Source: an uncultured Actinomycetes bacterium (GTDB lineage: Bacteria; Actinomycetota; Thermoleophilia; RBG-16-64-13). Taken from it: 40,087 nucleotides of DNA. Within the stretch, counting starts at the first letter, position 1; every line of letters starts with the position of its first letter. A program made the translations under genes and the position numbers. The stretch lies in the NCBI GenBank assembly GCA_903873715.1, contig CAIQPS010000119.1, positions 1-40,087 on the forward strand. Reading direction: 5' to 3'. This document shows positions 1 through 7,868 of this stretch, piece by piece. Below the pieces are notes generated by a model, which was given only the letters and a program-made list of their open reading frames with translations, did not search any database and was not told the DNA's origin.

Positions 1-1194
1 CGCCGCCCGCAGGGCCGCAGCCTTGTCCGTCTTCTCCCACGTGAAGTCGGCGTCCTCGCGGCCGAAGTGGCCGTAGGCGGCGGTCTTCTCGTAGATGGGG
101 CGCAGCAGCCTGAGGTCGCGGATGATGGCCGCCGGGCGCAGGTCGAAGTGGCTGAGCACCAGCTCCGAGATCTTCGCCTTGTCGATCTTCTCGGTCCCGA
201 AGGTCTCGACCATCACACTGACCGGATGGGCCACGCCGATGGCGTACGCGATCTGCACTTCGCAGCGGTCGGCCAGGCCGGCGGCCACGACGTTCTTGGC
301 GACGTAGCGGGCGGCGTAAGCGGCCGAGCGGTCGACCTTCGACGGGTCCTTACCGGAGAAGGCGCCCCCACCGTGACGGCCCCAGCCGCCGTAGGTGTCA
401 ACGATGATCTTGCGGCCGGTGAGGCCGGTGTCGCCCATCGGGCCGCCGATGACGAACTTGCCGGTGGGGTTGACGAACAGTTTCGTCTTGATGAACTCCG
501 GATCGTACAGGCCGGCCGGCAGCACCGGTTTGATGACATGCTCGATGAGGTCCGGCCGCATGAGCGTGTCGATGTCGATGCCGTCCGCGTGCTGCGTGGA
601 GAGCACCACCGCGGTGATGAACTCCGGCTTGCCGTCGACGTACTTGACCGTCACCTGGCTCTTGCTGTCGGGACGCAGGTAGTTGATGACCCCGCCCTTG
701 CGCACTTCGCTCAAGCGGTGCACCAGTTTGTGGGCGAGCGAGATGGGCAGCGGCATGAGCTCCGCGCAATCGTTGCAGGCGTAGCCGAACATCATGCCCT
801 GGTCGCCGGCGCCCTGCGAGTCGAGGACGTCCTGGTCGTTGGGGTCCTGGCGGGATTCGAGGGCCGTGGTGACGCCCTGCGCGATATCCGGGGACTGCTC
901 GTGGATGGCGGTCACGATACCGCAGGTGTGGGCGTCGAAGCCGTACTTGGCCCGGGTGTAGCCGATGCGCTCGATGGTCTTGCGCACGAGGGACGGGACA
1001 TCCACATACGTGGAGGTGGTGATCTCGCCCGAAACGACCACGAGGCCGGTGGTGATCAGGGTCTCGCACGCGACATGGCCGTTGGGATCGTCACGCAGGA
1101 CGGCGTCGAGGACCGCATCCGAGATCTGGTCTGCGATCTTGTCGGGATGGCCTTCGCTCACCGACTCCGACGTGAACAGGAACTCATTACTCAC
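1..1194 (-). CDS. metK: S-adenosylmethionine synthetase, C-terminal end cut by window edge
   Basis: MetK makes S-adenosylmethionine from ATP and methionine in the cytoplasm. The frame stays open to base 1, and 398 residues are present. That is already the usual family length, so only a few C-terminal residues can be missing. Visible signatures are GHPDK (residues 15-19), GAGDQG (128-133) and GGGAFSGKD in the glycine-rich loop of the last third. I chose the GTG at 1194 because GGAGGT lies 8 nt upstream and the protein then begins with the expected [11 protein letters not shown]. Its SAM would feed the two methylthiotransferases in this window (MiaB, RimO), although they are far away. No SAM riboswitch is visible in the 98 bp before the gene. 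The call is certain. Confidence 0.98.
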   Translation of the reverse strand, partial: MSNEFLFTSESVSEGHPDKIADQISDAVLDAVLRDDPNGHVACETLITTGLVVVSGEITTSTYVDVPSLVRKTIERIGYTRAKYGFDAHTCGIVTAIHEQSPDIAQGVTTALESRQDPNDQDVLDSQGAGDQGMMFGYACNDCAELMPLPISLAHKLVHRLSEVRKGGVINYLRPDSKSQVTVKYVDGKPEFITAVVLSTQHADGIDIDTLMRPDLIEHVIKPVLPAGLYDPEFIKTKLFVNPTGKFVIGGPMGDTGLTGRKIIVDTYGGWGRHGGGAFSGKDPSKVDRSAAYAARYVAKNVVAAGLADRCEVQIAYAIGVAHPVSVMVETFGTEKIDKAKISELVLSHFDLRPAAIIRDLRLLRPIYEKTAAYGHFGREDADFTWEKTDKAAALRAA

Positions 1195-1292
1195 CGCTCT
1201 TGACCTCCGAGATATGCGCTCAGGGGCATAGAAGGACAGCCCCTCGGATTACCGTCCGCACACTGTATCAGATGAAGCGGACGCGAGGCGGC

Positions 1293-2597
1293 TCAGGCGG
1301 GCTTGTCGCGGGCGTCGACGACCTTGCGCAGTTCATCCACGGGGACGGTCCTCGGCTCCACGAGGCGCACCCGCGGGCGGATACCCAGTTCCTGGCGCAT
1401 GCGCTCCTCCACCCCGCTCTGGAACGCCTGCAGCTTACGCACGGTATCGGCCATGAAGGAGGGCTCCACCTCGATCTGGATCTCGAGTTGGTCCATGGCC
1501 CCTTCGCGGGACACGACGATACGGTAGCGGGGGTCCACGCCTTCCAGGTCGGCGAGCACCGCCTCGATGGACGACGGGTAGACGTTCACGCCCCGGATGA
1601 TAAGCATGTCGTCGGTGCGCTTGTACACCTTGCTGTGCCGCGCGAAGACCCGCCCGCACGCGCAAGGCCGGCAGCTGACGCTCGCCAGGTCCCCTGTCCG
1701 GTATCTGATGACCGGCAGAGCCTCCTTGGTCAGGGACGTGAACACCAGTTCGCCTTCTTTGCCGTCCGGCACCGGCTCACCGGTCTCCGGATCCACGACT
1801 TCCACAAGGAAGTGGTCCTCGTTGATGTGCAGCCCGTCCTTGTTCCAGCACTCGTACGAGACGCCAGGGCCTATCACCTCGGACAGCCCGTAGATGTCGC
1901 TGGCGGACATACCGCTGCGCTTCTCGATCTCGTCGCGGGTCTGATTGGTCCAGGGCTCGGAACCGAGGAGGGCCACCCGCAGGTCGAGGGCCTTGAGGTC
2001 GTAGCCGAGGCGCGGGGCCACTTCGGTGAGATGCATCACGTAAGAAGGCGTCCCGACCAGGACGGTGGTCTTGAAATCCCGCATGACCTTCAGCTGGCGC
2101 TGGGTGTTCCCCGTCGAGGTCGGGACCACCGTCACACCCACCCGCTCCAGACCGGCGTGCATGCCGAAGGCCCCGGTGGTGAGACCGTACTCGAAGCTGA
2201 TCTGGGCCACGTCGTGGGAATGGGCACCGCCGGCCACCGCGACCCTGGCGCAGAGCTCCGACCAGGTGTTGAGGTCGCCGCGGCTGTATCCGACCACAGT
2301 GGGGTTCGAGATGGCGCCGGACGTCGAATGGATGCGGATGATCTTCTCGAGAGGCAGCGCGAAGAGCCCGTACGGGTACGCCGCCTTGAAGTCGCTCTTG
2401 ACCGTGAACGGCAGCTTGCGCAGGTCGTCCAGGGACCGTATGTCGGAAGGCTTGAGCTTCATGGCCGACCAGCGGTCGCGGTGGAATGGCACGTTGTCGT
2501 ACGTCCAGCGCAGGGTCATCTGCAGGCGCTTGAACTGCAACTCGCGCAGTTCGTCCCTGCTCATCGCCTCGTATTCGGGATTCCATATCTGGTTCAT
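1293..2597 (-). CDS. paaK: Phenylacetate-CoA ligase family protein (divergent PaaK)
   Basis: This 434-residue member of the ANL superfamily belongs to the phenylacetate-CoA ligase group, which activates aryl acids to CoA thioesters through an acyl-AMP. The family pattern is clear: YGLSEVIGPG in the middle, then RYRTGDL, a Cys-containing CxCGR segment, and the IRGVNVYPSSIE stretch near the C terminus. The ATG at 2597 is preferred over an in-frame start at 2627, because GGGGAGA precedes it and the earlier start would overlap livF. Two catalytic segments are unusual. The phosphate loop normally reads SSGTTGKPT but here reads TSGAISNPT (residues 92-100). The C-terminal segment that normally carries EGK before the RVID-like end is shortened to DELRKVVDAR. 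Substrate or activity may therefore differ. It is the last gene of the Liv cluster. In anaerobes such neighbours usually serve oxidation of aromatic amino acids; that role here is inference. Confidence 0.9.
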   Translation of the reverse strand: MNQIWNPEYEAMSRDELRELQFKRLQMTLRWTYDNVPFHRDRWSAMKLKPSDIRSLDDLRKLPFTVKSDFKAAYPYGLFALPLEKIIRIHSTSGAISNPTVVGYSRGDLNTWSELCARVAVAGGAHSHDVAQISFEYGLTTGAFGMHAGLERVGVTVVPTSTGNTQRQLKVMRDFKTTVLVGTPSYVMHLTEVAPRLGYDLKALDLRVALLGSEPWTNQTRDEIEKRSGMSASDIYGLSEVIGPGVSYECWNKDGLHINEDHFLVEVVDPETGEPVPDGKEGELVFTSLTKEALPVIRYRTGDLASVSCRPCACGRVFARHSKVYKRTDDMLIIRGVNVYPSSIEAVLADLEGVDPRYRIVVSREGAMDQLEIQIEVEPSFMADTVRKLQAFQSGVEERMRQELGIRPRVRLVEPRTVPVDELRKVVDARDKPA

Positions 2598-2616
2598 GTT
2601 CTCTCCCCGGACGTCG

Positions 2617-3366
2617 TCATCGTCCACCGCCAGACCCGGCGCCTGCGCGCCCGCCGGCCCGCTGCCCGAAGTAGATGGCCTGCACCTCAGGGTTGGCCAG
2701 CAGTCCTTGAGAGGTGTCGGCCAGCACGATGCGGCCCCTCTCCATCACCAGGCCGCGATGGGCCAGGCTAAGCGCGATCCGCGCGTCCTGTTCCACCAGG
2801 ACCATGGTGAGACCTTCTTGGTTGAGCGTGCGCAACGTGGCGAAGATATCGCGCACGATGATGGGCGCCAGACCCATCGACGGCTCGTCGAGCAGCAGTA
2901 TCCGCGGCTCCGCCATCAACGCCCTGCCGATGGCCAGCATCTGTTGCTCGCCGCCCGACAGGGTACCCGCCTGTTGCCCCTTCCGTTCCTCCAGCCGAGG
3001 GAAGAGCGCGAACACCTTCTTGAGGCGCTCCGTCACAGGCGTGCCCTTGCGGCGGCGCGAATACGAGCCGAGGGCCAGGTTCTCGGCGACGGTGAGCGGG
3101 CCGAACAACTGCCTGCCCTCCGGGACCTGTATCAATCTCCGCGAGACCACCTGCTCCACGCTCAGCGTGTCCAGCCTCTCCCCGTCCAGGGCGATGCTCC
3201 CCCCAGAGAGCTTCACCAGCCCGGAGATGGCTTTGAGCAGAGTGCTCTTACCGGCGCCGTTGGCGCCGATCACGGTGATGATCTCACCGGCGGCCACGGT
3301 CAGATCGAGGCCGTGTAGGACCTCGATCTTCCCGTATGCCGCGCGGATGTCCCGCAGTTCAAGCAC
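2617..3366 (-). CDS. livF: Branched-chain amino acid ABC transporter ATPase LivF
   Basis: This is one of the two cytoplasmic ATPases of a LivFGHMK-type importer for branched-chain or related hydrophobic/aromatic amino acids. At 249 residues it has normal LivF length. Walker A is GANGAGKST (34-42), the signature is LSGGEQQMLAIGRAL, and Walker B is ILLLDEPSMGL. The QVPEGRQLFGPLTVAENL stretch is typical of LivF. Translation starts at GTG 3366 behind GGGAGA. The stop lies 19 bp before the paaK start, so co-translation or at least co-transcription with paaK is likely. The cytoplasmic partner is LivG, encoded on the other side of livK. Confidence 0.95.
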   Translation of the reverse strand: MLELRDIRAAYGKIEVLHGLDLTVAAGEIITVIGANGAGKSTLLKAISGLVKLSGGSIALDGERLDTLSVEQVVSRRLIQVPEGRQLFGPLTVAENLALGSYSRRRKGTPVTERLKKVFALFPRLEERKGQQAGTLSGGEQQMLAIGRALMAEPRILLLDEPSMGLAPIIVRDIFATLRTLNQEGLTMVLVEQDARIALSLAHRGLVMERGRIVLADTSQGLLANPEVQAIYFGQRAGGRAGAGSGGGR

Positions 3367-3403
3367 GCGTCGTTCTCCCGCTCACCGTGCCGTCAGATAC
3401 TTC

Positions 3404-4660
3404 TTACTCGGCCAAGACCCAGGTGCCGCCCTGGATCTTCACCATGATCATGTCGGAGGCGACCAGACCATCATGGTTGGTGGCGGTGTAGTTGTAGATG
3501 CCGTCCGGCATGGCGAAGCCGGTGGTCGCGTTCAGCGCGCCCTGGATGGCCTTGGCATCGGTGCTGCCGGCGCGGGTGATGGCGTCGGTCAGGATGCTGA
3601 TGGCTTCGAAGGCGTACCCGCCGAACGGGTTCGGCTTGCCGCTGTAGCTGTACGCATAGTCCGCGGCGAAGGCGTCCGTGACGGCCTTCTGCTTCGCATC
3701 GGTGATCGAGCTCGGCACGAGGAGCCGGCCTGCCGGGAAGACCACACCCTCGGCCGCGTCGGCCGCAAGCTTGATGAAGGTCGAGTTTGCGATGCCGTGG
3801 CTGCCCACGTACGGGATGGTGATGCCGAGCTGCTTCATGTTCTTGGCGACCAGGGCCGGGCCCGGGTTGGTGCCCCACACGACCAGGACCTCAGGGTTGG
3901 TGCCCTTGATCTTGGTGAGCTGGGCGGTCATGTCGGTGTCGGCGGTCTTGTAGGACTCGGTCGCCACCACTTCCAGGCCCAGGGCCGGAGCCTGCTTGGC
4001 GATCTCGGCGGCGCCCGACGCGCCGAAGGCGTTCTCGTCGTGAAGCACGGCGATCTTCTTGACCTTCAGGGTCTTGGAGACGTAGTCCAGCGCCCGCTGC
4101 ACGGCCAGAGCGTCCTTCTGCGGGGTACGCCAGATCCACTCGTTCGGGGCCTTGTCGGTGACATCGTTAGCGGCGGCCATGGCCATCTGCGGGACGCCCT
4201 TCTCGGCGGTGATCGCCTTGACGGCCAGCGTCGAGGACGACGTGGTGGCTGCGATGAGGGCGATGGCCTTGTCCTGCGTGAGCAGCTTGTTGGCGGCCGT
4301 CACGGCTTCCTTGGGGTCGCTCTTGTCGTCTTCGATGACGATCTTGACCGGGCGGCCGAGCACGCCACCCTTGGCGTTGATCAGCTTCTCTTCCATCTGC
4401 AGGACGTTACGTTCCTGCTCGCCCAGCGCCGCGCCCGGGCCGGTGGCCGATACGATGGCGCCGATGACGATCGGGTCGCCGGACGGAGCCGCGGCGGTGG
4501 TGGCGGTGCTTGCGGCGGTCGTGTCGGTGGCGGCTGCTGTAGTAGTGGTCGTCCCCCCGCCGCACGCTGCGGCGAACAGCGCCACGGCCACGAGCGCTGC
4601 CACGAGCAGCACGAGACTCACGCCCGGGATGGTCCGGGCCCCGTTGTTCTTCTTGTTCAT
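3404..4660 (-). CDS. livK: Branched-chain amino acid ABC transporter substrate-binding lipoprotein
   Basis: This periplasmic-binding-protein-like type I solute receptor (Peripla_BP_6/LivK family) is exported as a lipoprotein. A charged N terminus and hydrophobic segment lead to the lipobox FAAAC with Cys33. A Thr/Ala linker (about residues 37-60) joins the anchor to the ligand-binding domain, which opens IVIGAIVSATGPGAALGEQ as in LivJ/LivK. Total length is 418 residues. The ATG at 4660 shares bases with the livG stop (ATGA) and has GGAGGAG just upstream. The ligand cannot be read from the sequence. Its place with paaK and an ACT-domain gene suggests aromatic or branched-chain amino acids, which is inference. 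Confidence 0.93.
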   Translation of the reverse strand: MNKKNNGARTIPGVSLVLLVAALVAVALFAAACGGGTTTTTAAATDTTAASTATTAAAPSGDPIVIGAIVSATGPGAALGEQERNVLQMEEKLINAKGGVLGRPVKIVIEDDKSDPKEAVTAANKLLTQDKAIALIAATTSSSTLAVKAITAEKGVPQMAMAAANDVTDKAPNEWIWRTPQKDALAVQRALDYVSKTLKVKKIAVLHDENAFGASGAAEIAKQAPALGLEVVATESYKTADTDMTAQLTKIKGTNPEVLVVWGTNPGPALVAKNMKQLGITIPYVGSHGIANSTFIKLAADAAEGVVFPAGRLLVPSSITDAKQKAVTDAFAADYAYSYSGKPNPFGGYAFEAISILTDAITRAGSTDAKAIQGALNATTGFAMPDGIYNYTATNHDGLVASDMIMVKIQGGTWVLAE

Positions 4661-5421
4661 TCCAGCTCCTCCCCTAGATACGCCTTGATCACTTCCTCGT
4701 TGTTCTGGATCATGAGAGGCGGGCCCTCGGCGATCTTCCTGCCGTAGTCGAGCACCACCACTTCATCCGATATCTCCATGACGAAGTTCATGTTGTGCTC
4801 CACCAGGAGCACCGTCACCCCTTCGTCCCGAATTTTCTTCACCGTGTCGGCCAGCCGCATGGTCTCGTCGTCGTTCAGTCCTGCCGCCGGTTCGTCAAGC
4901 AGGAGCAGTTGCGGCTCGGACGCCAACGCCCGCGCGATCTCCAAAAGATGCCGCTCCCCCATCGGCAGGCTGTCCGCCAGTTCTTCGGCCAGATGGTCCA
5001 AGCCCACCCGGCGCAAGGCCTCGTGCGCGGCCTTGAAGGTCTCCTTCTCCTCCCTCCGGTGGCGCGGCAGCGTGAGCGCCCCGGAGAACAGACCCGTCTT
5101 GGTGCGGGAGTAACGCCCTACCGCCACGTTCTCCACCACGCTCATGTCGTCGAATACGAGGCTGTGCTGGAACGTCCTGCCCACTCCCATCCTGCATATC
5201 CGGTGGGGCGCCTTGTGGGCCAGGTCCGTGCCGTCGAACACCACCGTGCCCTCTGTGGGCCGGTAGGATCCCGAGACGATGTTGAAGAGGGTGGTCTTGC
5301 CGGCGCCGTTCGGCCCGATGAGAGCCTTGATCTGGTCCCGGTAGACGGAGAAGGTGACTTCCTTGAGGGCATCGAGCCCGCCGAACCGCTTGGAGACGTT
5401 CTGGACGGTGAGTAGCGGCAT
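4657..5421 (-). CDS. livG: Branched-chain amino acid ABC transporter ATPase LivG
   Basis: The second ATPase of the importer has 254 residues. Walker A is GPNGAGKTT (36-44) and Walker B is LLLLDEPAAGLND. The GRTFQHSLVFDDMSVVENVAVG segment is typical of LivG. The ABC signature is LPMGERHLLEIARAL, in which the usual LSYG/LSGG core has become LPMG; the ERHLLEIARAL part remains normal for LivG. The start is ATG 5421, 3 bp after the livM stop, and the stop overlaps livK by 4 bp. This is tight translational coupling within one operon. Confidence 0.95.
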   Translation of the reverse strand: MPLLTVQNVSKRFGGLDALKEVTFSVYRDQIKALIGPNGAGKTTLFNIVSGSYRPTEGTVVFDGTDLAHKAPHRICRMGVGRTFQHSLVFDDMSVVENVAVGRYSRTKTGLFSGALTLPRHRREEKETFKAAHEALRRVGLDHLAEELADSLPMGERHLLEIARALASEPQLLLLDEPAAGLNDDETMRLADTVKKIRDEGVTVLLVEHNMNFVMEISDEVVVLDYGRKIAEGPPLMIQNNEEVIKAYLGEELE

Positions 5422-5424
5422 GGC

Positions 5425-6480
5425 CTACTCCTCCCGCTCCACGCCGGCGCCTGGTCCGGGCAGCCCGCCCCGGCGGCGCGGCCAGACGCCCTTCAACTGC
5501 CCCCATAGATCGAACCGCTTGCTGCCGGACAGCACCATGATCCCGATGAGCAGCACGCCGAACACGAGGTTGGTGAAGTCCTCGTTCACCCGCTTGAGGA
5601 TCTCGGGCAGGATGACGATGACGATGGTCCCCCACACGGCCCCCCACAGGGAGCGCAGCCCGCCGATGATCACCCCCGTCACCAGGATGATGGAGAAGGT
5701 GATGGTGAAGCTCTCCGGGCTGATGAACTGCACGTGATAGGCGTCGAAACTCCCGGCGATGCTGGCGAAGACCGCGGCGATCATGAACACCTGCACCTTG
5801 CGGTACGAGTAGTCGATGCCGAGCGACTCGGCAGCGGGCTCCGAACGGTGCAGCGCGCGCAGGGACCGCCCCACCCGCGAGTCAGTGAGGTTGAGCGCGA
5901 AGCGGAACATGAGCAAGGCGACGCCCCAGGCCACCAGGTGATACGCCCGCGGGCCGCTCAGATCCAAGCCGCCGATGTGCAGGCCGGGGATGCCGGTGAG
6001 CCCGTCGGTGCCGTTGGTGAGCGGCTTCAGTTGCACGAGCAGGATGTACACGATCTCGTTGATCCCCAGCGTCGCCATCGCCAGGTAGTAACCCTTGAGC
6101 TTTAGCGTCGGGATGCCGACGAGCCCCGCTATCGCCGCGGCCAGGATGGCCGACACGACCAGCGCCACCCCCGGGTCGAAGCCCAGCTTGGTCGTCAGGA
6201 TGGCCGACCCGTATGCACCGATGCCCACGAAGGCCGACTGGCCGAGGGAGATCTGCCCCGCTTGGCCGAGCAACAGGCTGATGCCGACGGCCATCATGAA
6301 CCGGGTGGCCGCGAACGACAGCACCGACAGGTAGTACATGTTGCTGAGGTAGGCCGGGATGGTCATCACCAGCACGGCGAAGACCAGATAACCGGCGTGG
6401 CGCCGTGCGAACGCGGCAGGCCCGCCGGCGGAGCGTGACGGAGCGCGGGTCCCGCCCTTTGCTGCGGTCGCCCGGTTCAC
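5425..6480 (-). CDS. livM: Branched-chain amino acid ABC transporter permease LivM
   Basis: This inner-membrane permease has 351 residues and about ten hydrophobic segments. The family hallmarks LLLGQAGQISLGQSAFVGIGAYG, the ALHRSEPAAESLGID cytoplasmic loop and GVIIGGLRSLWGAVWGT are all present. The same frame is open far upstream, but I place the start at GTG 6480. That codon overlaps the livH stop (GTGA) and gives a normal-length LivM; translation further upstream in this frame is livH out of frame. The N terminus up to about residue 25 is polar and basic. The C terminus carries a short Arg-rich, Gly/Pro-rich tail. LivM pairs with LivH in the membrane. Confidence 0.94.
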   Translation of the reverse strand: MNRATAAKGGTRAPSRSAGGPAAFARRHAGYLVFAVLVMTIPAYLSNMYYLSVLSFAATRFMMAVGISLLLGQAGQISLGQSAFVGIGAYGSAILTTKLGFDPGVALVVSAILAAAIAGLVGIPTLKLKGYYLAMATLGINEIVYILLVQLKPLTNGTDGLTGIPGLHIGGLDLSGPRAYHLVAWGVALLMFRFALNLTDSRVGRSLRALHRSEPAAESLGIDYSYRKVQVFMIAAVFASIAGSFDAYHVQFISPESFTITFSIILVTGVIIGGLRSLWGAVWGTIVIVILPEILKRVNEDFTNLVFGVLLIGIMVLSGSKRFDLWGQLKGVWPRRRGGLPGPGAGVEREE

Positions 6481-7355
6481 TGGCGGTTCACCACCTTGGC
6501 GCCCATCAGACCGGCAGGGCGCAGGAACAGCACCAGGAGTAGGATCACGAACGCGATGGCGTCCTTGTAGCCGGCCGAGACGACGCCGACCCCCAGAGCC
6601 TCCACGATACCCAGCAGGAAGCCGCCGAGCACCGCACCCACCGGGTTGCCCAACCCGCCGAGCGTCGCCGCCGCGAAGCCCTTCAATCCGAGCATGGTGC
6701 CGTTGGCGTACCCCATGAAGCTGATGGGCGCGATCATCACGCCGGCAGCGGCGGCCACCGCCCCGGTGAGAGCGAAGGTGAAGACCACCACCCTGCGGTA
6801 CGAGATGCCCTGCAGCCGCGCAGCCTCGGGGTTGACGGCGCAGCCGCGGATGGCAGTGCCGTACAGGCTCTTGCGATAGAAGATCGTGAGGGCGACCACG
6901 ACGACGATACTGAGACCCACCACCCACAGCGTCTGTGGGACGACGGTGGCCCGGCCGATGGCTATGGGCGTCTCGCCGGTGAAAGGCGGCAGCGGCTTGG
7001 CGTCGCGCCCCCAGATGAGCATGGCCGCGGTCTCGAAGATGAACGAGGCGCCGACGGTGGCGATGATCTGGGTCAGGACCCCTTTGCGCAGGAGCGGCCG
7101 GATGGCGATCTCCTCCATCCCAACGCTGACGATGGCTACGACGGCCACCGCCCCGATGAAACACGCCCACAGAGGCAGCCCGGCCTCATGCAGGGTGATC
7201 CCCATCATGCCCCCGAGCATGACCATCTGGCCCTGGGCGAAATTGATGATCTGCGTGGCGCTGAAGACCAGGGTGAAACCCACAGCGGTCAGGGCGTAGA
7301 CGCTCCCGCTGGTGATACCGCTGAGGATGTACTGAAGGAACTGGTCGAAAGTCAC
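6477..7355 (-). CDS. livH: Branched-chain amino acid ABC transporter permease LivH
   Basis: This 292-residue membrane permease partners LivM. The N terminus contains the LivH signature TQIINFAQGQMVMLGG, and later GLKGFAAATLGGLGNPVGAVLGG, the conserved cytoplasmic coupling region. About eight hydrophobic segments are evident. Translation starts at GTG 7355, 19 bp behind the ACT-domain gene stop; no strong ribosome-binding site is seen there. The stop overlaps the livM GTG start by 4 bp. Part of the ACT-livH-livM-livG-livK-livF-paaK operon. Confidence 0.94.
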   Translation of the reverse strand: MTFDQFLQYILSGITSGSVYALTAVGFTLVFSATQIINFAQGQMVMLGGMMGITLHEAGLPLWACFIGAVAVVAIVSVGMEEIAIRPLLRKGVLTQIIATVGASFIFETAAMLIWGRDAKPLPPFTGETPIAIGRATVVPQTLWVVGLSIVVVVALTIFYRKSLYGTAIRGCAVNPEAARLQGISYRRVVVFTFALTGAVAAAAGVMIAPISFMGYANGTMLGLKGFAAATLGGLGNPVGAVLGGFLLGIVEALGVGVVSAGYKDAIAFVILLLVLFLRPAGLMGAKVVNRQ

Positions 7356-7374
7356 TGCGGGCGCCGCGCGAAAG

Positions 7375-7785
7375 TCAGATGACGTCGTCGGGGCCGAGGA
7401 CGCGGAAGCCGTTGTTCACCAAGAGGTCCTCCATGCGCTCGAGGTCCTCGGTCTTGATGCAGAGCGTGTCCTTGTTGCCTTGGTACACGTACTCGATGTC
7501 CAAGCCAGATTCGTACACGAGACGGACGACGGACGCGAGCGCCCCGGCCTCGTCGCGCAGGACGGTGCGCACCACCGGGTGCTCCACAACCATGTATCCG
7601 GCTCCACCGAGGGCCGTCTTGGCCTTGCCGACCTCGTCCACGATCAAGCGCAGGATCCCGTAGTCCTTGGTGTCCGCGATGGTGAACGAGTGGATGTTGA
7701 CCCCAGCGCCCGCCAGGGTCGCCAGCGTGTCTGCAAGATGCCCAGGCTTGTTCTCGACGAACACGGAGAGCTGAGGAACGCTCAA
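7375..7785 (-). CDS. Tandem ACT-domain protein, PaaK/Liv-associated
   Basis: This 136-residue cytoplasmic protein is made of two ACT domains, about residues 4-65 and 70-132, with no catalytic domain. ACT domains bind amino acids and act as allosteric sensors. The first repeat starts QLSVFVENKPGHLADTLATLAGAGVNI, a classic ACT opening with the Gly-His-Leu turn. It is the first gene of the liv-paaK operon, which suggests that it senses the imported amino acid and tunes the ligase or transporter (inference). The start is TTG 7785, with GGGGGT 6 nt upstream; no better in-frame start exists. Stand-alone tandem ACT proteins beside paaK are a known arrangement in anaerobes. Confidence 0.88.
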   Translation of the reverse strand: MSVPQLSVFVENKPGHLADTLATLAGAGVNIHSFTIADTKDYGILRLIVDEVGKAKTALGGAGYMVVEHPVVRTVLRDEAGALASVVRLVYESGLDIEYVYQGNKDTLCIKTEDLERMEDLLVNNGFRVLGPDDVI

Positions 7786-7855
7786 AAGGACCCCCGAAAC
7801 CCTGTCTTTCGCTGGACGTGACGGCCATCCCGGGCCGCCAGGCCGGAATGGACGC

Positions 7856-7861
7856 TATTCT
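7856..7861 (+). promoter_or_regulatory. -10 box for a leaderless ade transcript
   Basis: TATTCT lies exactly 7 nt before ATG 7869. A transcript starting 7 nt after this box would begin at the start codon. No -35 match to TTGACA is visible. Inferred from spacing and from identical spacing at lipB and the Cys-rich gene. Confidence 0.55.
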
Positions 7862-7868
7862 AATGGAT

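Noticed and set aside
67-1203. Long plus-strand open frame opposite metK
   Set aside because: It is the antisense shadow of metK; the minus-strand frame has every MetK signature and continues to the edge.
1195-1292. SAM riboswitch before metK
   Set aside because: Only 98 bp, with no SAM-I/II/IV-like core; it holds just a ribosome-binding site and a weak hairpin.
1200-2771. Long plus-strand open frames opposite paaK
   Set aside because: High GC produces long antisense frames; amino-acid content is His/Arg-rich and without domain patterns.
6481-7170. N-terminal extension of LivM
   Set aside because: The frame is open, but this stretch is livH in its own frame, and a GTGA overlap gives a normal LivM start.
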